Assembly (NCBI GenBank): GCA_963921795.1 | Contig: OY997642.1 | Span: 64,227,140-64,291,139 of the forward strand | Length of the DNA: 64,000 nucleotides | Direction: 5' to 3' | From: Nannobrachium achirus | Lineage: Eukaryota > Chordata > Actinopteri > Myctophiformes > Myctophidae | In this document: positions 53,790 to 64,000 of the stretch, piece after piece | Numbering within the stretch: the first letter of the stretch is position 1 | Layout of the letters: each line of letters opens with the position of its first letter | Notes under the pieces: generated by a model | Told to the model about the DNA's origin: nothing | Databases searched by the model: none | What the model saw: only the letters and a program-made list of their open reading frames with translations | Position numbers and translations under genes: made by a program

Positions 53790-55845
53790 TTAAATGTCCT
53801 GACCACTTACTCTGCCAGGCAAGGAAGAAAACAAATTAAGACTGGACTGGATAATTCTAAAGAGTAATAATCTCTGTAGAATAACCAAGACCAGTTTTAA
53901 TTCTACAAAGTCTATAGGAGAACTATTAGCAGCTTGGACCTGAGAGAAAGAAAGAAAAAGAATGAAACTCACTGAGGTCCTGGTGGTCTTCAGGTTCCTC
54001 TTGTTTAGTGGAGATGGTCCTGGATGGCTCACAGTTGAAAGGCTGCTCTCTCCACTATGGATGCACTTATGATTTCTTAATGCCCCAGGCCCAGTAAAGA
54101 ACTTCCCACATATTTCACAACCAAAAGGTTTCTCTCCAGCATGGAGGAGCTGATGTGTTTTCAGGTTGCCTTTCTGGGTAAAACACTTCCCACATGTTTC
54201 ACAGGTGAAAGGCTTCTCTCCAGTGTGAATTCTATTGTGTTTCACAAGGGCATCCTTTCGATTGAAACCTTTTCCACACTGGTCACAGGAATAACGTTTC
54301 TCTTCAGGATGGACGCACTGATGAGTTTTCAATTGATCACGACGAGTAAAACACTTCAAACACATTTCACAGCTGAATGGTTTAAATCCAGTGTGAATTA
54401 TGTTGTGTCTTTTGAGGCCATAAATGTCAGAAAATCTTTGACCACACTGGTCACAGCAGTAAGGCTTCTCTCCAGTATGAATTTGCCTGTGTCCTTTAAG
54501 GTGAGACAATTGAGTGAAGGCTTTTCCACACTGCTCACAACAAAAGGGCTTCTCTCCAGTGTGAATTTTCTTGTGTTGTTTGAGGAGACACAATCGAGTG
54601 AAGGTTTTCCCACACTGGTCACAGCAGTATGGCTTCTCTCCAGTATGGATGCGCTGGTGACCTTTTAAGGCTTTATTATCAGTAAAACACTTCCCACATG
54701 TTTCACAGCTGAAAGGCTTCTCTCCAGTGTGAATTCTATTGTGATTCACAAGGGCATCCTTTCGATTGAAACCTTTCCCACACTGGTCACAGCTGTAAGG
54801 CATCTCTCCAGTATGGATGCGCTGGTGACGTTTGAGTTGCTGACTTTGGTTGAATGTTTTCCCACATTGATCACAACTGAAAGGTTTCTCTCCAGAATGG
54901 ATGCTTCTATGACTTTTTAATGACTCAGCATGAGCAAAACACTTCCCACATATTTCACAACTGAAAGGCTTCTCTCCAGTATGGATGCGCTGGTGACGTT
55001 TGAGATTCTGACTTTGGGCGAACTTTTCCCCACACTGATCACATCTGTAAGGCTTCTCTCCAGTATGGATGCGCTGGTGACCTTTTAAGGCTTTATTCTC
55101 AGTAAAACAATTCCCACATGTTTCACAGCTGAAAGGCTTCTCTCCAGTATGGATGCGCTGATGAGATTTGAGATTCTGTCTGTAGGTGAACCTTCTCCCA
55201 CACTGATCACAGCAGTGAGGCTTCTCTCCAGAATGGATTTTTTTGTGTGTCAAAAGTCTAGACATTTGATTGAATATTTTCCCACACAGGTCACAGGAAT
55301 ATGGTTTCTCTCCAGTATGGATACGATGATGATTCTCCCCAATATGAATACTCTTGTGTCGTTTAAGATTACAGGATACATTGAAACGTTTCCCACATTG
55401 GTCACAGCTGTAAGGCTTCTCTCCAGTATGAATGTTCATGTGGTTTTTTAGGCTACCAGGGTGAGCGAAGGTTTTCCCACACTCCTCACAACTATAGGGT
55501 TTCTCTCTGGTGTGAATTCTCTGGTGTACTCTCTAGTGAAGCTTTTACCACACTGGTCACTACAGCACGTTTTCTTTTCAGTGTGAATTCTCTGGTGTTT
55601 TTTGAGATTTTGCTTTGTATAAAACGTTTTCTCACATTGGTCACAGCAGTAAGGTTTTTCTCCATTGTGAATTGTCTGGTGTGTCTTGAGATTAGAGGAA
55701 ATATTGAAACGCTGACCACACTGGTCACAGCAGTAAGGTTTCTCCCCTGTGTGAATCATCTGGTGTCTTTTGAGATGCTGCTTTGTAGTAAACCTTTTCT
55801 CACATTGACGGCTTGGTTTAACTGGAGGCAGGGCCGGACAGGTAT
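53790..55845 (-). pseudogene. C2H2 zinc-finger array exon (~20 fingers) with frameshift
   Basis: The exon starts after a TTTCAG acceptor (AG 55847-55846) with TCPALPPVKPSRQCEKRF. It encodes four fingers (the first lacking its first cysteine) until the fourth is broken near 55520-55545. There the spacing between TR and the HQRIH that follows is 16 nt short, so the next finger (YSCEECGKTF) is in another frame. From 55439 a 549-codon frame has sixteen C2H2 fingers with TGEKP linkers, ending FGCEICGKFFTGPGALRNH. The product would be a DNA-binding regulator; with this frameshift it is interrupted. A sequencing or assembly error remains possible because the rest of the array is clean. Confidence 0.8.
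53973..54050 (-). other. Shifted-frame KQEEPED exon with splice donor at the end of the finger array
   Basis: In a different frame from the fingers the sequence reads PFNCEPSRTISTKQEEPEDH and then QDLS before a GTGAGT donor (53972). This is the same leader motif as at 5393-5494, so a leader exon lies directly fused to the finger array. Confidence 0.65.
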
Positions 55846-55854
55846 CTGAAATAG

Positions 55855-56030
55855 AAAATGCATTCCAGATGAAAGCCAGTTTCATGCATCTATCAGACTT
55901 TACGTTCTTACTGTACAACTTTACAACCAAAGTCAAATGTTATGTTAAATATGGGAAATTGTCTTCATCTCAGAAGGAAAGGTCAATATTTGTCGGGCTT
56001 GTCATTCATTATAGTGCTTAAAATAAAGTC
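55855..56030 (-). other. Intron start upstream of zinc-finger exon
   Basis: Non-coding sequence continues from the acceptor at 55847. No leader exon is evident before the repeat at 56040. Confidence 0.4.
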
Positions 56031-56034
56031 TTAT

Positions 56035-56476
56035 TATTAGGGGTGCAACAAATCGAGCCGAATATCGAAAATCGAATGACCCTGTACCGAAAAATACAAT
56101 ACAATACCACTCCACATCCACATTCCCCTGGAACCCCCTCAAGGACCCCTATGGGTCCACAGAGCCCACCTAGAGAACCACTAACCTATAGGTATATAAA
56201 AGATCCCTCCATTTCGGCAGCCCCTCTAGATGGCGCCCTATAGGCGGCCACATGTCGCCTATTGCTGAAAATGGCCCTGACTGAAATCTGCGGTCTTATA
56301 TTTCTGGATAACCGACCGCTGCGCTTGATAACAGACCGATGCCTAATCAAAGGCTCAGAGAACCTGCTGCCCTCAGGCTGCACTGCATGAATCTTGTGCC
56401 ATATCCAACATGACAGCCATGTAAACAAACACATAGTGTCATTTAAAACATTGCTCTGAAGAATGTTTTTGAAAAC

Positions 56477-56514
<38 letters not shown>

Positions 56515-57040
56515 ATATTTGTTGATGTGTCTTTATCGATGTTTGATTAGTTTTGTTTCTGACCATGTGCACTTTGGGCAGCTTTGGGCTGTTGTAAATG
56601 TGCTATAAAATAAAAACGTATTGATATGTAGGTGTCTTGAGACAAGCTATTGTAAGAATAAAGCCTGTAGTAATAACTACCAAGGACGGACAGGACATGA
56701 ATATTAAATATCAATAATTACATTTTAAATTAATTATGAATACTAATATTACATGTTTATATAATATAATAACATCATATTACATAACACTCACATCACT
56801 GTAAATACGTGAGTTCTTGAACAGACTTATTTCATTGCTGTGTCTACTTGTGGATAGACACAGATGGGACTCCATTTTGGTCAAGTGGAAAGAATATAGA
56901 TAAAACTGGTACAAAACAAGAAAAATAAAATAATAAGAATGGAATTAATTACCCTTAATACGGGTGTAACTGTTTAGTGAATCAAGTGAGGACTGAACTT
57001 AGTTAATGTAGAGAAAGGAATGAACAAAGAACAAATAACT
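56035..57040. other. Gene-free stretch with MITE relic and (AT)n
   Basis: An AGGGGTGCAACAAATCGAG hAT-type end at 56038, an (AT)n run at 56481-56512, and AT-rich unique sequence. No supported gene. Confidence 0.45.
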
Positions 57041-57052
57041 CAGAATTGCAAA

Positions 57053-57207
57053 AGTAGCAGATCTACAAGTTCACAGCATGTCGCTCTGCGCCATGATGTG
57101 AACTGATAGATTGGTGGTCTTGGTCGAAGTATGAACAGAAAATTGGCAGATCTACAAGCACACAACACGTAGCTTGTTGCCATGATGTGAACTGGTAGAT
57201 AGGCTGT
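57053..57207. repeat. Two adjacent hairpin-family repeats
   Basis: GCAGATCTACAAGTTCACAG with GTGAACTGATAGATTGG (57058-57115), and GCAGATCTACAAGCACACAA with GTGAACTGGTAGATAGG (57147-57200). Confidence 0.8.
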
Positions 57208-57299
57208 TAGGTCGTACAGCTAAACAGGGGAAATTGCACACATTCTTACAGCAGATTCATCCTGTTGCCATAACATAACACATGATATACGACCTGGCT

Positions 57300-57700
57300 G
57301 TGAGGATTGTGCCCTAGACCAATGGCGAACGGCTTTGTAGCGGGCACAAAAAGGCGGCATGGCGACCATGGAGACGAGGAGGAGGGCGCATTGTTGAGTC
57401 GCCACTGTCGTCTGCCCTAGGCCAAGGACGACCACCGGGGCCGTATCAGGCTTTGTAGCGGGCGGACATGGCAGCATGGCAGGCCGTGCAGATGAGGAGA
57501 GCCGGGCAGAGGAGGAGAGCATCGAGCATCTGGGGCCCCTCGGTTTCTCTGGCCCTGGTCCCTGGATGGTGGTGACCGGACATGGCAGCATGGCGGGCTG
57601 TGGGGATGAGGAGAACAGCTTGTTGACCGTCTCCAACTCCCGTGGTGCAGGCTATGCGCCTAGTTGTCATCTCCTCCGGGTTGGTCGGTGGACTTCAGTG
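57300..57700. other. GC-rich repeated segment, coding status unclear
   Basis: GTAGCGGGC, GACATGGCAGCATGGC and GATGAGGAGA recur two to three times. Open frames exist on both strands but none shows a recognisable domain, so I do not call a gene. Confidence 0.4.
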
Positions 57701-59114
57701 AGTGTGGCCGGAGACGGGGGAAAGAAAGACCGAGATCTTTTCTGTGTGTTCTGTCTCATTGTTTTTCAAATCAAAATTGGCATTTGTTCATATGCGACAT
57801 GGTCAGGCAGCATACAGTATACATCATTATACAGTATATCATCATATTATATAGTACATACGCAAATCATATATTTTATTCTTTATTCATGCTCCACCCA
57901 ACACAATCCATGGTCCTTCCTTTACCCTTTGGTCATGTTCTTCTTGAAACTTGTGTTTTGGTTCATTAAATAAATGAAGGAAGACGACGAGAGGAAAACC
58001 TTCAGCACATTGAGTCATTGCCTGTCAGTCAGCCAAAGCATGCCATTGCGTCCTACCTTCCCTTTGCTGACATCAACCCGTACACACAGCAGTGCAAAGT
58101 GCATGATACTCGCCAATTCTGTGCTTCTTTATTAACTTATTGACCTTGCTCCATTGTTGGCAACATTTTCGTTTCATTTCGGCGTCTTTGGGCAAACCTT
58201 GACATCGGTTTCATCTAAACAAGCATGGGAGGAGCGACTCTAGCGTACAGTGTAACAGTTGGGAGCGAGCACTAAACAAAACGCACTCACGTAGCACGCG
58301 ACAGTCACAAGCTGCGGTGCGGTGTTGTGCTGTGACTGTGAGCTTGTATCTGCTATTTTTCTATACCAATGATTAGGCTGGCTGCTGTTTTTAGACCAAA
58401 GAAACGTGAGAATTACCGTGATATGCAAATGTAACTATGTAAGCCAGCAGGCTGGCTGGCTGATAGTGGCACTGCACTGGCTGTGCAGACCTGTATCCTA
58501 ACTGGAGATTTTCAAAAGCCGGACAATAATGCGTCCGGCCACAGGTTGAGCTGGGAGGAGGACAGCAGGGTAAAAAAACGGACTGTCCGGCCAAAATCCG
58601 GACGTATGGCCACCCTAGTGTGTGTGTAGTAGAAGGACCAAGGATGCAGAGTGAGGTGTTTGGTGACACATTCCTGGTTGCAGGCAGGCAGATGATCATC
58701 TGCTTTATGGCTTCCCCCCTACCCAACTGTCTTGGATCTCAAAGTTTGTTTAGCTGGTAGATAACAGTGTCAGGACAAGGGGTGAGACTGAGAGAAAGGT
58801 TACGATATGTCAGACAGTTTACGACCTTAGTCCTTGATTGATTAGAAAAAGGGGGTTTAGAGAGGCACCCATACAGAGTCTAACCAGATTGCATGTATGA
58901 TATAGTTATGCAATTTTGGGAAATGGTTTGAGGGCATCTTGCAGCATTGTCATTGCGATTTTGCATTATAAAATGTAACGATTTGTTAATAGAATTCCGA
59001 ATTGAAAGATGCAGCAGCTGAGGGAATAACCTATAGTCTCCCACTCTCACAACATGGGACCTCTCACAGGATCAAATAACACCACTCCAAACTGTCACAC
59101 ACACTGAATGCGCA

Positions 59115-59135
59115 CGCACGCACGCACGCACGCAC
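59115..59135. repeat. (ACGC)n run
   Basis: Five to six ACGC units. Confidence 0.9.
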
Positions 59136-59252
59136 AATGAAAGATTGGCGTCATTAAAAACACCACCTCTGGTGTTTTTGACACAATAGGCTGGAACAAT
59201 CTGACCAATGACCAATCAATTTGTTCAACCCACTCCCTCCTCCTCATTCTTC

Positions 59253-59256
<4 letters not shown>

Positions 59257-59307
<51 letters not shown>

Positions 59308-59318
59308 GCACACGCACG

Positions 59319-59395
<77 letters not shown>
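59257..59395. repeat. (TC)n(CA)n microsatellite
   Basis: A 34-bp TC run followed by about 105 bp of CA with ACGC interruptions. Confidence 0.95.
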
Positions 59396-59529
59396 TAAAA
59401 GGATCTTAAAGGACTGCTTTTAGGACACTTAAGGCTCAGTTGCAGATGTAAATGTTGTCTTTGACACGCTAACGTGGGTCTCCATTCCCCCAGAAGGGTG
59501 TATGGACAGACCATTTAATTCATTTAATT

Positions 59530-60048
59530 TAAACTAACACGCCAGGGCAGGTCGTGCCACAGTGATGTGGACATCAGGGACCCTGACATCAGGGGTCACC
59601 ATATCTCCATGGGCATAAAGGGGATTTGTTCCCCCTGGCTCCTGGCATCACTGGGATCTCTCTAACAGGGCATCATTAATATTGATTACATCAGGGAACT
59701 ACATATATGGGCATTAAAGGGATTCTGTTAGTGTGACATCACAGTGAAGCCAGAGCGTGATGTCAGAGTGGCAGACCCATTCTGTTAAGAGTGGTTCCCC
59801 GGGACAGGGATCTCCATATATGGGCATAAAACGAAAAAGGACGTAATTAATTTGCGAGTGTGACTTGTGATGACATCAGCGATCTCCATATATGGGCATA
59901 AAAGGGACATCAAGCCAGAGCGTGATGTCAGAGCGACAAACCCATAGAACCACAGACAAACCCATAGAACCACAGTGTACATACACGTCTACATGGACAC
60001 AGACATTTCTCATGGTAAACTGCGACCTTCGGTCGCAATAATGAGAAC
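59530..60048. repeat. CArG-box dispersed repeat
   Basis: CCATATATGG at 59814 and 59886. The right end has TGCGACCTTCGGTCGCA, a GCGACC palindrome like that in the insertion at 39798. Confidence 0.7.
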
Positions 60049-60417
60049 GTTCTCAAACATACACACTTTATAATATGAAGAACATTTTAACCTATTTTGT
60101 TAACTTCCCAATAGTCAACATAAGGAGCATCTCATTGGACCTGGACAGACTGAAGTGTCTCCACCTCCATCATCAACACCATGTCTGACTGATCACATGC
60201 TTTTCTGAACCCAAAATACTGCAAACACTGCTAATGACTGAATTACCCTGGAGAAATACTACTTACCAAAATAATAAGTCATATGATAGTAATAAATGTT
60301 GATTAACTGTCACATCCAATTATCAATTAGGCTTTGACAAAAGGTTCCCTATACTTCTCTCTTACAGTCTATTAGACTACATGTTTTAATGTTTAAGCCC
60401 ATTTTCGACTGCAGTTT

Positions 60418-60475
60418 TAGCACCACATCACACCACACTACACCACACCACACCACACCACACTGCACCACATAA
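60418..60475. repeat. (ACCAC)n microsatellite
   Basis: A degenerate pentanucleotide run. Confidence 0.9.
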
Positions 60476-61045
60476 AAATATCTACATTTTCCATTGCACA
60501 AAAGTATCCCTATCGGTAAGAAACAAATCGACCCTTTTAACTGTGATTATAATACAATATGAATTTGTATTACAACTATCCTAATTATAATGCACTAAAA
60601 TGGATTATATTTGGCCCTGTTATATGTTTGGCCCTGTTTGGCCTAGCTCAGACCTACTCTAGAGTGGATACTTTTTAGTACCCTGTTTAGTACCACTTTC
60701 ACACCACTCTACCCAGGTCCTTGTAGTGGAAAACCTGGCACAAGTGGGCGGTGTGGTGTGGAGTTGGGCCAGTGGAAAAGGGGCTTAGTGAACATAATAT
60801 AACATGCATACCTTTAGACATTAGACTAAATGTTTACACTTTACAGTAGCATAATAAAACAGTACAAACCTATTAGATAGGGCCCTAGCTCACCCCTTAT
60901 GCCTTATGCATATTCTCCCCAAAATATAAATAAAAGGCTAATATGTTTAGGCAACGGATAAGATAGGGGCCTTAAATGTTTACAGTAACATAATGAAATA
61001 GTATTACACTACATGTTTACAGTAACATAATAAACCTGTACATAC

Positions 61046-61190
61046 CTATTCTGTGTAACTTGATCACTGGTTTCAACATGGTGGTCTGCATCTCTGCTAC
61101 AACTCTGTTCTCCAAACACTGATGGAAAACTTTAGGATGGATGTTGGTAGACCTGGACAGCTCCAGATTTAAACTACATACGACAGAAGA
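61046..61190 (-). CDS. Possible 5' exon of the zinc-finger gene
   Basis: On the minus strand an open stretch reads LELSRSTNIHPKVFHQCLEN then MQTTMLKPVIKLHRI and reaches a GTATGT donor at 61045. One nucleotide is left over, which fits the phase of the finger exon at 55845. ATG at about 61092 could start translation. No family match is recalled, so the link is by phase and orientation only. Confidence 0.3.
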
Positions 61191-61319
61191 CACATAGCCA
61201 TGGATCTACAGTACACATCTATCAATCCAATCATGAGTTAAATCTCTATTTTGTTGATCAAAACACAAGTAGGTCGTCCTCCACTCCTGCCTGTGTCACT
61301 CGAGTAGCTGAGATACTTT

Positions 61320-61500
61320 CCATCCTGCTTGCTTGGTGCAGAGAGAGAAAGAGTGAGCGAGCAGTGAGTGAGAGACAGAGAGAGAGAAAAGAGGGGCTAT
61401 GGAAGAGATAGAGTAGGCCTATGAGAGAGACAAAGACAGAGTGGGGGAGGGAGAGAATGGGAGGATTGACAAGCAGTGTGGGGTGGGGGACGGTAGAGAG
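61320..61500. repeat. Purine-rich GAGA tract
   Basis: Degenerate GAGAGA/GAGTGA repeats. Confidence 0.8.
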
Positions 61501-61784
61501 ACTATAGTGAAGTTAACTCAGGGGTAAGGAGCAGCATGTGGCCCTCTCCCATGGTTCCCTGTTGCTAGGGGAAATAAGTAAATGAATACTTTTTTATATT
61601 CATTTTAATAACTCTAATTAACATTAGTAGAGTGGTTGCTATTAGGTAACACACTATTGTATTCGGTCAGAGAAGTTTTTGCCAGCAAAGTGAACGTGTG
61701 TTTTGTAAACGTTTTGAGTGATGTTATCAGGGTTGTAAGGATGCACAACATAAAACTGAAGTTTTTGGTCATGCTTTAACACAT

Positions 61785-63420
61785 GATATATCTGGGGTTG
61801 CCTCAATCCACTATCTCCCGCCTACAAATAGTTCAAAATGCCGCAGCCAGACTGACTGGAACAAGAAAAAGGGATCACTGATAAGATTGCATTGTTACCA
61901 GTAAAATTCAGAATTCATTTTAAAGCCTTGCCCTTTGTTTTTAAAGCCCTCAATGGGCCTGCCCCATGCTATATTTCCCCTGCCCCGATCGGCAAAATCT
62001 CGATATTCCGATGGCCTGAGAGTCCGACGGCACGGAGATCCGAATCCGATGTCCCAGAGAGAGAGAGGTCCCCCCCCCCCCCCCCCTCATGCTCAGAGGT
62101 TGGCATGATTAAAATAATTAATTAATTAGCCTAAAAGCCAGCAAATAAATAGCCAAATCTGAGCATATATCAATAAGGCCAAATCTCATTAAAAAAAGTA
62201 TAAAAGCCATTTGAGATATTTATAGATCAGAATCTTTACACACCTGCTCCAAATAATTAATTATATGATTCCAGTTCACTGGCATATTATGTAGGTCATT
62301 TCAATTAAGCTCTCGCACTCACTCCTGTCAGCGCTGGTGGTCGAGCAGCTCCTTTAGTTTAAACTAGGCTATAAAATGGCATAATATAGGCTATATAGAA
62401 TGGATTTTCAGCCAAGAAGTTGTGAATGAAAACGTATAGGCCTGTGCTTTTTATTGTCCTCACCTCAAGTAAACGCTGGATTATTATTTCTTCAAATTGA
62501 CTGGATCCAAATTCCAACCTGGATCACACAATAAGAGGTAACATCCAGGTCTTTATCCATCATGCTTTCACATCAAACAAAGTAATCACTCAAACCTATG
62601 TGTGAGTGTGAGCAAGTTTAACATCTTAAACATTACATGCTGCGACGGCAATCTCGGCACCCTCAGTCAGCCGCCTCTCCTCCTCTTTCTCCCCCCGTGT
62701 GTGTGCAGTGTTGTAGTGCTAAATTTGGAAGTGTGCATGGCACTCACCGCGCGTGCACGCACATGCACGTGCGTCGGTGCGCGTGCACATAACGTTTTCG
62801 CTGGCTTAAAACGGGTCTGCGCGGCGGCAGAAATAGCCTTAGACCAGTGGTTCTCAACCAATAATTTGATGACCGGATCATCATCCAAACTTCCCATGCA
62901 AAATAGCTCCACAACTGATATTTCCAATTAATTAATCCATTTTCAAATCTTATATTACTATCTGCTGTTAGTCATGCTCATTTCAGCACGGCTGGCGAGC
63001 CTATTTCAACCAATTGCTGGGTCAGAACGACCTGAAAATATAATATCAACTGACTTGACTTGAGAGAAGTGTGGGCACTCCGTACCCCCGCGTTCCCCCC
63101 CCCCCCCCACTACATCCCTGTGTGTGTGTCTCCGCTCTCATAGGCTAGTAAGGCTACTAAATTGAACAGCCTTTCGGACTTTAAGTCTCTCGGACTGTAA
63201 GGCCATCGGAAAATCACCACGCGCCCACTCCGATCATCTACCCAGAAACTCCTCTCAGTCCCCCACACAAACCTGGTAACAAAAGGTGATAGTGCTTTTT
63301 CCGTCGCCGCACCCACTCTCTGGAACAATCTACCACACCATATTAAGGATAGCCCCACCATTGAAGTTTTTAAATCTAAATTGAAGACCCATCTCTTTAC
63401 TTGTGCTTTTAATATAGTAG
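61785..63420 (+). mobile_element. L2-type LINE C-terminal fragment, split by a DNA element
   Basis: LPVKFRIHFKALPFVFKALN and GPAPCYIS (61892-61980) continue after the insert with NLVTKGDSAF-like, APTLWNNLPHHI and EVFKSKLKTHLFTCAFN (63230-63420). Frame changes show decay. Confidence 0.75.
62008..63215. mobile_element. DNA element inserted in the LINE; shared with 27207-27966
   Basis: CCGATGGCCTGAGAGTCCGA at the left and TCGGACTGTAAGGCCATCGG at the right are imperfect inverted ends. The interior matches the nested segment of the kinase-intron hAT element and carries an extra 400 bp, including poly-C runs (62071-62087, 63099-63110). Confidence 0.75.
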
Positions 63421-63424
63421 GCCT

Positions 63425-63610
63425 ATTGATTGATTGAAGACTTTATTAGAAGTTTGCATAGGAAAAGGTACAGTTTCATGACGATACAGTTCACTGGTAC
63501 AAGGTCTACTAAAAGGAGATCCATGAAAGGACTAAGCTTATTTCCACAGGAAACCATTAAAGTATCTCATATAATGTATAAATTATCTCATATAATGAGG
63601 TTATGTTTGG
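63425..63610 (-). mobile_element. 5'-truncated LINE tail
   Basis: GATTGATTGAAGACTTTATT and ACAAGGTCTACTAAAAGGAG match the inverted 3' UTR of the LINE at 25148. Confidence 0.7.
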
Positions 63611-63639
63611 TGTTTTGTTGATGTTTTTGTTGATGTTTA

Positions 63640-64000
63640 CTTACTTACTGTGTTATATGCCTGTATCATTGCTCTGTAAATAGACTAAGGTCTATTTTTG
63701 TTTATTGTTTTTGGAAAGCACTTTGGGTCAACTGCTGTTGTTTTTAAATGTGCTATATAAATAAAATGTACTTGACTTGACATGTCACTGTTCAGTGTTC
63801 ACAATATCTAATAGACGGAATTCAGTTCCCAGTGGATTCCTCATGACTTGTCTCTTGCCAGTGCAACCACACTCGCAATTTCCCAGAATTATTTTGTAAT
63901 GCTTGTACATATCCGTTTGCTTTCACCACCAACGCTGCTGATTTGACTGGTATACTTGATCTGCTTTGAAAAGTTAGCAAACAATAATCCAACCTGTGGT
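63640..64000. other. LINE or SINE tail, then unassigned sequence
   Basis: ATGTGCTATATAAATAAAAT at about 63747-63766 looks like a retroelement 3' end, and the upstream GCACTTTGGGTCAACTGCTG fits. The last 200 bases show nothing I can name. Confidence 0.4.

Noticed and set aside
54141-54668. 175-codon plus-strand frame opposite the zinc fingers
   Set aside because: Periodic text mirrors the antisense zinc-finger repeats; no independent evidence.
57220-57973. Protein-coding gene on either strand near 57.5 kb
   Set aside because: Frames on both strands overlap a GC-rich internal repeat and show no family motif or splice support.

Overview
The window is vertebrate nuclear DNA and almost certainly a teleost fish. 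The evidence is a complete five-exon Wnt8a gene with fish-like sequence, C2H2 zinc-finger exons with the KQEEPED and PHIKEEQEE leaders common in fish, a fish-style B30.2 exon, very abundant CA/TA microsatellites, tRNA-derived SINEs, fish LINE tails, and hAT, piggyBac-like and MULE-like MITEs. I cannot name the species. Introns are real, so gene models below are hand-spliced; every junction needs RNA support.

Layout. 1-5500: left edge of a zinc-finger gene on the minus strand (two phase-compatible leader exons, fingers lie outside the window) embedded in a 1.5-kb duplicated repeat with an ATGCTAAC minisatellite, a SINE and MITEs. 5500-11900: repeat-dense, with several elements whose target-site duplications can be read directly. 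12000-15200: a decayed repeat-encoded protein gene. 15200-20700: tRNA-SINE-bearing tandem modules and a hAT MITE. 21075-37980: one plus-strand gene, the most interesting object here. It has a RIPK3-like kinase domain, then a HOIL-1/RBCK1-like NZF zinc finger, then a PRY-SPRY (B30.2) domain, all joined by phase-compatible splice sites, but with an in-frame TAG between the kinase and the NZF. Its introns carry minisatellites, LINE tails and a 1.69-kb hAT element with a perfect 8-bp duplication. 38000-42800: repeats, an L1/Tx1-type LINE tail, then a triplicated block rich in GGATTA sites immediately upstream of wnt8a (42984-45986, plus). 47225-48060: a RIOK1 retropseudogene. 49000-53700: SINE, palindromes and a hAT MITE. 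53790-55845: a roughly 20-finger C2H2 exon on the minus strand with a frameshifting deletion, probably a pseudogene. 56000-64000: repeats, microsatellites and an L2-type LINE tail split by a DNA element.

Functional reading. The kinase-NZF-B30.2 gene would combine a RIP-type signalling kinase, a linear-ubiquitin-binding module borrowed from the LUBAC family, and a recognition domain used by fish TRIM and NLR proteins, so an innate-immune sensor or effector role is a reasonable inference. wnt8a is a secreted morphogen for mesoderm and posterior patterning. Two repeat-borne signals recur: a hairpin family with AGATCTACAAGCTCACA arms, and dispersed repeats carrying perfect CArG boxes (CCATATATGG).
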